From contig JANOPZ010000121.1 in NCBI GenBank assembly GCA_031422195.1, positions 1 through 7,158 of the forward strand: a stretch of 7,158 nt of DNA, read 5' to 3'. Of this stretch, positions 1 to 6,318 are shown one piece after another. The position numbers and the translations under genes were made by a program. This stretch comes from JALOTE01 sp031422195 (GTDB lineage Bacteria > Pseudomonadota > Alphaproteobacteria > Rhizobiales > Rhizobiaceae). How positions within the stretch are numbered: the first letter of the stretch is position 1; each line of letters opens with the position of its first letter. Below the pieces are notes generated by a model. That model searched no databases. It was not told the origin of the DNA and was given only the letters and a program-made list of their open reading frames with translations.

Positions 1-2
1 CC

Positions 3-866
3 AAAACCTGGCTGCATATCCAGGATTTTGAAGTTGAAGCTGCTATCGCTACAGGGCTGTTGAAAAAAGGGACACTTATTGCGCGAGCCGCAAATGCTTT
101 CGAAAAATGGATGTTGACCCGGTTTGATAAGGTTAGCTCAATTTCGCCTCCAATGGTTGCTCGGCTGATAACGAAGGGTGTGGCACCCCATCGAACATAT
201 GAATTTAGAAACTGGGCAGATCTATCGGTTGTTTCACCTTTAAGCGGGCAGTCGCTTTTAAAGGCTGAATTGAAAATTCAGACGCCATTTGTAGCGCTCT
301 ATTCGGGTAACATTGCCAATAAGCAAGGTATTGAGATTATCGTGGACATGTCACGACATCTTATGCATCGCAGCGACCTAACCATCGTTATATGCGGGAA
401 CGGCCCAATGCTTGCTCAAATAACGGAGATGGCGCGTGATTTTCCATTCATCCGGTTTATTCCTTTACAACCTCTCAACCGATTAAACGATCTACTCGGG
501 ATGGCAGATGTACATTTATTGCCCCAAATCGGGGGTGCCGCAGATCTCCTTTTGCCGTCAAAGCTGACCAATATTTTGGCGTCTGGTCGTCCGGTTTTAG
601 CAACAACGCATATTGATACTGCATTAGGCTCAGAGGTGACGGGCTGCGGTGTAATCGTTGCTCCAGGTGATGCTATTGCTATGGCAAAGGCGCTCGAAGC
701 ACTTCTTGATGACCCAATACGGCGGGCTGAACTGGGTTTGGCGGCAAGACAACGGGCTATCGAAAAATGGGACGGTGCAAATATCTTGGAAGGTGTTCAT
801 GCCGAAATCGAACGCTTAGCCAATAAAACACTGCCGGCAAAAATACAAAAAGAGTCAAGAATATGA
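3..866 (+). CDS. WcaI-like GT4 glycosyltransferase, 5' end missing
   Basis: This is the C-terminal 287 residues of a glycosyltransferase that probably transfers a sugar from a nucleotide donor to a lipid-linked repeat unit at the inner membrane face. The reading frame is open to the left edge. The residues before the TTG at 60 (WLHIQDFEVEAA) are a typical conserved stretch of WcaI-type enzymes, so that TTG is internal and not the start. The GT-B fold C-terminal domain is visible: a strand-turn 'ALYSGNIANKQGIE', then 'VICGNGP', then the donor-site segment 'LLLPSKLTNILASGRPVLA', then 'VIVAPGD'. WcaI proteins are about 400 residues, so roughly 120 are missing. The stop overlaps the gmd start in ATGA, which suggests one transcript and coupled translation. 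Linkage to gmd and fcl also occurs in enterobacterial colanic acid clusters. The family call is firm; the exact sugar is unknown. Confidence 0.88.
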   Translation, partial: KTWLHIQDFEVEAAIATGLLKKGTLIARAANAFEKWMLTRFDKVSSISPPMVARLITKGVAPHRTYEFRNWADLSVVSPLSGQSLLKAELKIQTPFVALYSGNIANKQGIEIIVDMSRHLMHRSDLTIVICGNGPMLAQITEMARDFPFIRFIPLQPLNRLNDLLGMADVHLLPQIGGAADLLLPSKLTNILASGRPVLATTHIDTALGSEVTGCGVIVAPGDAIAMAKALEALLDDPIRRAELGLAARQRAIEKWDGANILEGVHAEIERLANKTLPAKIQKESRI

Positions 867-1984
867 TGAAAAAAGCACTTATTACCGGAATAACCGGGCA
901 AGATGGTTCCTATTTAGCAGAATTCCTTCTGGACAAAGGGTATGAGGTCCATGGCATCAAGCGCCGGGCATCAATGTTCAACACACAACGCGTCGATCAC
1001 ATTTATCAAGATCCGCACATTGATAACGCGCACTTCATTTTACACTATGGCGATTTGACGGATAGTTCGAATCTAACCCGTATTATGAGTGAAGTGAAAC
1101 CCGACGAAGTTTATAATCTTGGTGCCCAGTCGCATGTTGCGGTAAGTTTTGAGGCTCCAGAATATACCGCCGATGTTGATGCAATGGGCACGTTGCGCCT
1201 GCTAGAAGCAATCAGATTTCTAAAGCTTGAAAAAGAAACGCGCTTTTATCAAGCTTCCACATCAGAATTATATGGTCTTGTACAAGAAACACCACAGCGC
1301 GAAACCACGCCATTTCACCCGCGCTCACCTTATGCAGTCGCCAAACTTTATGCCTACTGGATGACGGTAAATTATCGCGAAGCTTATGGAATGTATGCTT
1401 GTAACGGTATTTTATTCAATCACGAGAGCCCGCGCCGTGGCGAAACCTTTGTTACCCGTAAAATTACCCGGGGTTTGGCTAATATAGCGCAAGGTTTGGA
1501 AAAGTGCCTTTATATGGGCAATATCGATAGTCTCCGCGACTGGGGCCATGCCAAGGACTACGTCCGCATGCAGTGGATGATGTTGCAGCAAGAGCAACCA
1601 GATGATTTCGTAATCGCCACTGGCGTGCAATATTCTGTTCGGGAATTCATTGAATGGTCAGCAGCCGAATTGGGCGTGGAACTTGAGTTTACTGGCACTG
1701 GTGTGGATGAAATTGCCACAGTGTCTGCCGTCAAAGGTGATAAAGCTCCGGCGATCAAGCAGGGTGATGTGATTTTGCAGATCGACCCCCGCTATTTTAG
1801 ACCTGCTGAAGTGGAAACTCTGCTGGGTGATGCTAGTAAAGCAAAACAATTACTCGGCTGGACCCCTGAGATTACGGCTCAAGAGATGTGCGCTGAAATG
1901 GTTGCTTCCGATCTTAAAATGGCACAACGCCATGCTTTTCTGAAGTTGCATGGACATGGCATGCCAATCAGTTTGGAGGCTTAA
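863..1984 (+). CDS. gmd: GDP-mannose 4,6-dehydratase
   Basis: This cytoplasmic enzyme converts GDP-D-mannose to GDP-4-keto-6-deoxy-D-mannose, the first step toward GDP-L-fucose and also an entry to other GDP-6-deoxyhexoses. At 373 residues it matches the usual full length. The extended short-chain dehydrogenase signatures are intact: the NADP-binding GITGQDG at residues 9-15; GDLTD near 63-67; the active-site Thr133 and Glu135 in STSELYG; Tyr157 and Lys161 in YAVAK; NHESPRRGETFVTRKI at 186-201; and RDWGHAKDYV at 225-234. The start is a double ATG (863 and 866); the first overlaps the upstream stop by 4 bases, and the two choices differ by one residue. No strong ribosome binding site is seen, in line with translational coupling. 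Its usual partner fcl lies about 1 kb downstream, separated by a methyltransferase. The identification is secure. Confidence 0.98.
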   Translation: MMKKALITGITGQDGSYLAEFLLDKGYEVHGIKRRASMFNTQRVDHIYQDPHIDNAHFILHYGDLTDSSNLTRIMSEVKPDEVYNLGAQSHVAVSFEAPEYTADVDAMGTLRLLEAIRFLKLEKETRFYQASTSELYGLVQETPQRETTPFHPRSPYAVAKLYAYWMTVNYREAYGMYACNGILFNHESPRRGETFVTRKITRGLANIAQGLEKCLYMGNIDSLRDWGHAKDYVRMQWMMLQQEQPDDFVIATGVQYSVREFIEWSAAELGVELEFTGTGVDEIATVSAVKGDKAPAIKQGDVILQIDPRYFRPAEVETLLGDASKAKQLLGWTPEITAQEMCAEMVASDLKMAQRHAFLKLHGHGMPISLEA

Positions 1985-1988
1985 CGGC

Positions 1989-2228
1989 ATGTACGGGGTC
2001 TGCTTCATCGGAATGCGCCACTTGAGCGACTGGTTAATATTGAGCCTGACGCAGGTACTTTATCAGACACATGCAACGATTATCCGCGGGTCAAACGCGC
2101 AAGAAATCATCTGCAAGTTCGAGATGCAAAACGCCCAAACTGATGAAATAGAACACATTTCGCTCATTCGTATGGTTGAAGATTTTGTGTGCCAAGCAAA
2201 AATAGCGGCAGTTGGCCAAAATGCGTGA
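1989..2228 (+). CDS. doubtful small open frame, 79 codons, unknown
   Basis: This frame fills most of the 236-base gap between gmd and the methyltransferase gene. It begins at an ATG 4 bases after the gmd stop and ends in a TGA overlapping the methyltransferase ATG by 8 bases (2221-2228). I do not recognise the product. The N-terminal part contains a moderately hydrophobic stretch (DWLILSLTQVLY); the C-terminal part is helical-looking and charged (DEIEHISLIRMVEDF). No ribosome binding site precedes the ATG. A second frame, continuing in register after the gmd stop to 2131, also reads protein-like (e.g. NAPLERLVNIEPDAG) but has no ATG, GTG or TTG start. Two competing protein-like frames in a short gap may mean a decayed, frameshifted gene remnant, or mere chance. 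Treat it as hypothetical. Confidence 0.2.
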   Translation: MYGVCFIGMRHLSDWLILSLTQVLYQTHATIIRGSNAQEIICKFEMQNAQTDEIEHISLIRMVEDFVCQAKIAAVGQNA

Positions 2229-2964
2229 TATTTTTCGGAAGTTAGAAAAAGCTTTTAGAAGTTTGCAAAACCCCTTGTTTCGACGGGCACTGCGGATTGG
2301 TGTGTCGCCAAGCCACGAACACCGCACTATGCTGGAAATACTTGGACCCGTTTGCACAGTTGTTGATGTTGGTGCCAATTGCGGGCAGTTCGCTTTGATG
2401 GCCCTAAACAGCCTACCAAATGCGCAAATTCATTCGTTCGAACCGTTGTCTGAAGCGGTGGCCAAATTTGAACGCGTAACCTTAGGCCAAGATCGCGTGA
2501 AACTGCACCGGGTGGCCTTGGGCGCTACCGAAATGAGTTTGCCGATACACGTTTCGGCACGGGCAGACAGCTCTTCGTTGTTGAGCTTAGGGATGCAATC
2601 TGAAGTGTATCCGGGAACCCACGAGGTTAGAGTTGAGACAGTTCAAGTCGCCCCCTTAGACAGCATTTTGAGTCTTGCAGACATTAAATCCCCGGCTCTC
2701 CTGAAAATCGACGTACAGGGCTATGAAATGCAGGTTTTGCAAGGCTGTAAAAGCTTGTTGCAACAATTTGACTGGATATTTGTAGAGCTTTCATTTGTTG
2801 AACTTTATATCGGGCAAGTTCTTTGCCCTGAGGTTGTTAGTTGGTTGGCAACACACGGGTTTGCACTCAACGGCGTTTACGTGACGGATATGTCATATAA
2901 AAATGGAAAAACAATTCAAGGCGATTTCCTGTTCAAACGCATCGCAGCCCACGGTGCGACTTAA
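2221..2964 (+). CDS. FkbM-family SAM-dependent methyltransferase
   Basis: This is a predicted S-adenosylmethionine-dependent methyltransferase of the FkbM (Methyltransf_21) family. In polysaccharide loci such enzymes are usually taken to O-methylate a sugar hydroxyl of the glycan or a precursor; the acceptor here is not known. With the ATG at 2221 it has 247 residues, normal for the family. SAM-binding motif I is VVDVGANCGQF (residues 47-57), followed by the acidic loop HSFEP (71-75), LKIDVQGYEMQVLQG (161-175), which is highly characteristic of FkbM proteins, and VELSFVELY (188-196). A TTG at 2212 would add three residues; ATG is preferred, though neither has a good ribosome binding site. The stop lies 3 bases before the fcl ATG, so both are almost certainly co-transcribed. 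Its position between gmd and fcl suggests, but does not prove, that fucose is the methylated sugar. Confidence 0.9.
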   Translation: MRDIFRKLEKAFRSLQNPLFRRALRIGVSPSHEHRTMLEILGPVCTVVDVGANCGQFALMALNSLPNAQIHSFEPLSEAVAKFERVTLGQDRVKLHRVALGATEMSLPIHVSARADSSSLLSLGMQSEVYPGTHEVRVETVQVAPLDSILSLADIKSPALLKIDVQGYEMQVLQGCKSLLQQFDWIFVELSFVELYIGQVLCPEVVSWLATHGFALNGVYVTDMSYKNGKTIQGDFLFKRIAAHGAT

Positions 2965-2967
2965 ACA

Positions 2968-3954
2968 ATGGCCAATTCAATGAAAAAAGAACGCGTTTAT
3001 ATCGCAGGTCACCGTGGCATGGTTGGCAGTGCGATACTGCGCCAACTTGAACAGCGCCGTGCTGCAGGTCACGATATCGAGGTAATTACACGGACCCATC
3101 TTGAGCTTGACCTGACAAGCCAGCAAGCGGTGCGTGAGTTCATGCAGGCTGAACGTCCGGATGTGGTTATCTTGGCTGCGGCAAAGGTGGGCGGTATTCA
3201 TGCCAACAGCACTTATCCAGCGGACTTCATTTACGAGAATCTCATGATTGAATGCAATGTCATTCATCAAGCCTTTGATGCTGGGGTACAGCGGCTTTTA
3301 CAACTTGGATCATCGTGTATTTATCCTCGCCAAGCAGCGCAACCAATGCGCGAGGATGCCCTGCTAACTGGAATACTTGAGCCAACCAACGAACCCTACG
3401 CCGTGGCTAAAATTGCTGGAATTAAGCTCTGTGAGAGCTATAATCGCCAGCATGGCACCGACTATCGTTCCGTGATGCCAACTAATTTGTATGGGCCCGG
3501 CGATAATTTCCATCCCGAAAATAGCCATGTCATGCCAGCTTTAATCCGGCGCTTTCATGAGGCGACCCGCGCTGGGTTGTCTGAGGTCACGATTTGGGGA
3601 TCAGGCACGCCGCGGCGGGAATTTTTGCATGTGGATGATATGGCCGAAGCCAGTTTGTTTGTTTTAGACCTTGACCGTGCAATCTATAATAGCAACACGC
3701 AACCAATGCTGAGCCACATTAACGTCGGTACCGGTGTCGATATCTCGATTCTTGAGCTGGCTCATGCAATCGCTAAAGTCACTGAATTTACAGGTCATAT
3801 CAAAACCGACCCAACCAAACCTGATGGGACCCTACGAAAACTAATGGATGTCAGCCGTCTCGCGGATATGGGCTGGCGAGCACACATCGATTTGGATAAA
3901 GGACTTCAGGCTACTTACCAGTGGTTTTTGGCTTCCCCTGAATTTAGAAAATAA
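2968..3954 (+). CDS. fcl: GDP-L-fucose synthase (epimerase/reductase)
   Basis: This enzyme carries out the 3,5-epimerisation and NADPH-dependent 4-reduction of GDP-4-keto-6-deoxy-D-mannose to GDP-L-fucose, the step after Gmd, in the cytoplasm. The protein has 328 residues, close to the usual 310-325. Features present: the nucleotide-binding GHRGMVGS at 14-21; GSSCIYP at 114-120, with Ser115 and the catalytic Cys117; NEPYAVAK at 141-148, with Tyr144 and Lys148; PTNLYGPGDNFHPENSHV at 171-188, with catalytic His187; and RREFLHVDDMA at 216-226. All catalytic residues known from E. coli GDP-fucose synthase have counterparts at a constant offset of 8. The start may be the ATG at 2968 or the in-frame ATG at 2980, just before MKKERVYIAG; the second gives a length nearer the family norm. 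Also called wcaG. The identification is secure. Confidence 0.97.
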   Translation: MANSMKKERVYIAGHRGMVGSAILRQLEQRRAAGHDIEVITRTHLELDLTSQQAVREFMQAERPDVVILAAAKVGGIHANSTYPADFIYENLMIECNVIHQAFDAGVQRLLQLGSSCIYPRQAAQPMREDALLTGILEPTNEPYAVAKIAGIKLCESYNRQHGTDYRSVMPTNLYGPGDNFHPENSHVMPALIRRFHEATRAGLSEVTIWGSGTPRREFLHVDDMAEASLFVLDLDRAIYNSNTQPMLSHINVGTGVDISILELAHAIAKVTEFTGHIKTDPTKPDGTLRKLMDVSRLADMGWRAHIDLDKGLQATYQWFLASPEFRK

Positions 3955-4088
3955 CTGGTTTTACCTTAATATTGAAGAGCAAACCTGTTGTGCAAACGAT
4001 ATCAAAAATTCAAAACAGCATAATAAATATAGAATTCCATATAAAAAAGGGTTATTGCTCTTATTTATTATTTTGAAAGCTTTAATTA
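3955..4088 (+). other. AT-rich intergenic spacer before the flippase
   Basis: This 134-base gap holds no gene. Positions 3961-4080 contain 31 G or C of 120 (about 26%), far below the 42-56% of the flanking genes. It contains an 8-base inverted repeat, AAGAGCAA (3975-3982) and TTGCTCTT (4055-4062), with a 72-base loop, and several TATAAT-like stretches around 4019-4032. It could hold a promoter for the flippase gene or mark a junction between gene modules. No clear -35/-10 pair at proper spacing and no hairpin with a T-run was found. A weak GAAAG (4075-4079) lies 9 bases before the flippase ATG. Confidence 0.4.
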
Positions 4089-5543
4089 ATGAAGCAAATT
4101 TTGCAATCAGCCACAATTAATACTTGGATTAGTATTGGAGTTCGCATTGGTGGCTTGGCATTGCTGTTGCCAATCGTTTTGACACACTTAGATTTGAATC
4201 AAGTACTGATTTGGCAATTGCAGAGTAGCATTATGGTCATGATGCTGTGGATTGATTTCGGCATAACGCCAACCTTTTCGCGGTTTATTGCTGTTGCCCG
4301 CGGCGGTGGGTCGCTTCAAGAATTACAGCAAACCGTTAAGCATCAAATACGTCCTAAAGGCGCCCCGGATATAGCCAGCGCGCCGCTGAATTTGGATAGC
4401 ATGGTTAGCACCTCAGGGCGGGTGTATTTGATCATGGCTTTGGTTGGAACACTGCTCATAGCCCTTATTGGCACTCTGGTTATGATGGGTCCGGTCACCA
4501 CCCTTTCAAATCCGAATGAAGGATGGCAGGCATGGATGTTGACCCTTGTCGCCGTCCCGTTCGCATCAATGAATGGATATAACGCTTCAGTGCTGGTGGG
4601 TTGCGACCGAATTGCCAGATTACGGCAAATTGAAAGTGTCATTGGGCTGTTGCAGATTTTCTCTACCTGCTTGGTTGTGATTTTTACAGCCAATCTGGTT
4701 TGGATTGCAGCGTCATATACGTTTTGGACAATTGTGAGTTTTGCCGTGAATTCTCGGTATCGGAAAATTGTGCTTCACGACCAAAAAGAATCGGAAGCTA
4801 TTGAACAGCAGCCAAAATGGAACCCCGAGTTGTTTCGTGTTGCTTGGGCAGCAGGCTGGCGTTCGGGAATAGGGGTGTTATTCAGCACCGGAATTATTCA
4901 AGGTAGCGGAATGGTGATGCCTCAAATTGCGAGCGTAGAGGTGTCTGCGGCCTACTTGTTAACGCTTCGATTGGTAACCATTGCAAGCCAAATGTCACAA
5001 GCGCCATTTTATTCCCGTCTGCCGACGATGGCGAAAGTCAATGCTGAAGGCAATCGGGTCGAGCTGATCAAATTGGCGAAGAAAGGATTGAATTTATCTT
5101 TCTGGACCATGACGGCAGGGATTTTTGCGATCCTTTTTATATTCCCGCAGGTTTTGCTTCTCATTGATGGTTCGGTGCAAATGACGTCACCGATGCTTTC
5201 GCTAATGCTGTCCTTGGCCTTTTTTGCAGAGCGTTATGGCGGCATGCATATGCAGCTTTACACCTTATCCAATCAAGTGATTTGGCACCGCATCAATGGT
5301 TTTACCGGTATCTTTATCCTTTTGGCCTTTGCGTTGCTTTGGCCGTTCGCCGGGCCACACTCTATGCCCCTCGCTATGTTGGCGGGCTACGGCTTTTATC
5401 TCTGCCCTCTCGTTTCTCACAAATCGTTAGCTTTTATTGGCCAAGAGCGGTGGCGGTTTGAGCGAGAAACAAGCCTTGGGCCAATAATTGCTTTGCTCGC
5501 TTTAAGCGTACTGCATCTATTGCTGGCTTGGCAGCCTCTATAA
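4089..5543 (+). CDS. Wzx-like polysaccharide flippase (membrane protein)
   Basis: This is a probable inner-membrane exporter that flips lipid-linked oligosaccharide units to the periplasm, of the MOP superfamily (Wzx / polysaccharide biosynthesis protein group). It has 484 residues, a typical length. About 12-13 hydrophobic segments are visible, roughly at 13-33, 39-60, 112-133, 147-168, 184-205, 206-222, 254-274, 279-300, 336-360, 366-382, 402-421, 424-446 and 462-481. An FGITPTFSRFIAVARGGG stretch follows segment 2, in the place where Wzx proteins often carry a similar 'D-G-sR' motif. Hydrophilic loops of about 45 residues (67-111) and 30 residues (223-253) are present; the first is rather long. 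These proteins diverge quickly, so the call rests on topology, the local motif and the locus. Which glycan it moves is not shown; the adjacent fucose and CMP-sugar genes suggest the same polymer. Confidence 0.78.
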   Translation: MKQILQSATINTWISIGVRIGGLALLLPIVLTHLDLNQVLIWQLQSSIMVMMLWIDFGITPTFSRFIAVARGGGSLQELQQTVKHQIRPKGAPDIASAPLNLDSMVSTSGRVYLIMALVGTLLIALIGTLVMMGPVTTLSNPNEGWQAWMLTLVAVPFASMNGYNASVLVGCDRIARLRQIESVIGLLQIFSTCLVVIFTANLVWIAASYTFWTIVSFAVNSRYRKIVLHDQKESEAIEQQPKWNPELFRVAWAAGWRSGIGVLFSTGIIQGSGMVMPQIASVEVSAAYLLTLRLVTIASQMSQAPFYSRLPTMAKVNAEGNRVELIKLAKKGLNLSFWTMTAGIFAILFIFPQVLLLIDGSVQMTSPMLSLMLSLAFFAERYGGMHMQLYTLSNQVIWHRINGFTGIFILLAFALLWPFAGPHSMPLAMLAGYGFYLCPLVSHKSLAFIGQERWRFERETSLGPIIALLALSVLHLLLAWQPL

Positions 5544-5634
5544 ATGAGCAATTTTAATCATAATTGGATTCTACACGGCAAATATCTTTAGCGCCCGAAA
5601 TAACTTTGAAAAAAATTGAACCCGGAGAATTGAT
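5544..5634 (+). other. spacer between flippase and cytidylyltransferase genes
   Basis: This 91-base gap has about 32% G+C (29 of 90 at 5541-5630). A 15-codon ATG frame (5544-5591) directly follows the flippase stop but has no recognisable content or ribosome binding site. No promoter at proper spacing and no terminator hairpin was found. The 3' end carries the ribosome binding site listed separately. Confidence 0.4.
5624..5627 (+). promoter_or_regulatory. ribosome binding site of the cytidylyltransferase gene
   Basis: GGAG within CCCGGAGAAT lies 7 bases before the ATG at 5635. It is the clearest Shine-Dalgarno site in the window; most other genes rely on overlap or weak sites. It fixes the start codon and suggests that this gene begins an independently initiated module. 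Confidence 0.75.
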
Positions 5635-6318
5635 ATGAAACATAAGCTGGTTGCACTCATGCCGATGCGGCACTCATCCGAGCGGGTGAAAGGCAAAAAC
5701 TACCGGCCGTTTGGAAACGGTTTACCGCTATTCCAGCATATGCTCGACGTCTTGGTTGCCACCGATGGGATCGACAAAGTGGTCATAGATACAGATTCTG
5801 CAACGGTCCAAGATATTTGCCAACGCGACTATCCGCAGGTTCAATTGATTGACAGGCCAGAACACCTGCGTGCTGGTACAACGCCGATGAACAATGTGCT
5901 TTTACATGACATTTCAGTTGTCGACAGCGAGTTCTATTTGCAAACGCATTCGACAAATCCACTGCTTTCAAAAGAAACCTTGAAGGCGGCAGTTGACACA
6001 TTTTTTACCAACTATCCGATCAATGATTCACTGTTTTCAGTGACCAGAGTTCAAACGCGCCTTTGGGACTCGCTTGCCAGAGCCGTAAACCATAATCCGG
6101 CTATTCTTTTGCGGACGCAAGATTTACCGCCTTTGTATGACGAAAACTCATGCATTTATATTTTCTCTAAAGAGAACCTGATATCGCGCCAGAATAGGGT
6201 TGGCATGCGCCCTTATATGTTTGAGATGGACCCATTTGAGGCCGTTGATATCGATGAAGAGATCAACTTTCGGGTTGCTGAAGCAATTTACGACGGAATG
6301 AAAGCGTTAAAAAAATGA
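5635..6318 (+). CDS. acylneuraminate cytidylyltransferase-like (CMP-sugar acid synthetase)
   Basis: This is a probable cytoplasmic enzyme that activates an acidic sugar with CTP, giving a CMP-sugar and pyrophosphate. It belongs to the NeuA-like group (CTP_transf_3, CMP-N-acetylneuraminate synthetase type). It has 227 residues, the normal size of a single-domain enzyme. The N-terminal nucleotide-binding motif is MPMRHSSERVKGKNYRPF (9-26), with Arg12, Lys19 and Lys21-Asn22. VVIDTDS (49-55), LIDRPEHLRAG (71-81) and the metal-binding-like DIDEEINF (205-212) follow. Relative to typical NeuA the motifs differ: ARxGSKG is replaced by MRHSSERVKG, LQPTSPLR by LQTHSTNPL (102-110), and the final DIDxxxDF by DIDEEINF. 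The substrate may therefore be sialic, legionaminic or pseudaminic acid, or something else; no NeuB or NeuC is in view to decide. The stop overlaps the next start by 4 bases. Confidence 0.85.
   Translation: MKHKLVALMPMRHSSERVKGKNYRPFGNGLPLFQHMLDVLVATDGIDKVVIDTDSATVQDICQRDYPQVQLIDRPEHLRAGTTPMNNVLLHDISVVDSEFYLQTHSTNPLLSKETLKAAVDTFFTNYPINDSLFSVTRVQTRLWDSLARAVNHNPAILLRTQDLPPLYDENSCIYIFSKENLISRQNRVGMRPYMFEMDPFEAVDIDEEINFRVAEAIYDGMKALKK

Noticed and set aside
60..62. TTG as start codon of the glycosyltransferase gene
   Set aside because: The same frame is open to the left edge and encodes a conserved family stretch before this TTG, so the codon is internal.
2091..2378. Minus-strand open frame of 95 codons across the orphan segment
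   Set aside because: More than half lies antisense to the methyltransferase gene, with no start signal or recognisable domain.
3975..4062. Inverted repeat AAGAGCAA/TTGCTCTT as a terminator
   Set aside because: The loop is 72 bases, the arms are only 8 bases and there is no G+C-rich stem followed by a T-run.
4021..4070. Second inverted repeat TAATAAAT (4021-4028) / ATTTATTA (4063-4070)
   Set aside because: It is low-complexity A/T sequence, expected by chance here, and cannot pair together with the other repeat as a simple stem.
3848..4120. Plus-strand open frame of 90 codons across the end of fcl and the spacer
   Set aside because: It overlaps the fcl 3' end and the flippase start in another frame, and its second half is AT-rich spacer with no protein-like pattern.
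5544..5591. 15-codon open frame directly after the flippase stop
   Set aside because: It is too short, lacks a ribosome binding site and shows no recognisable content.
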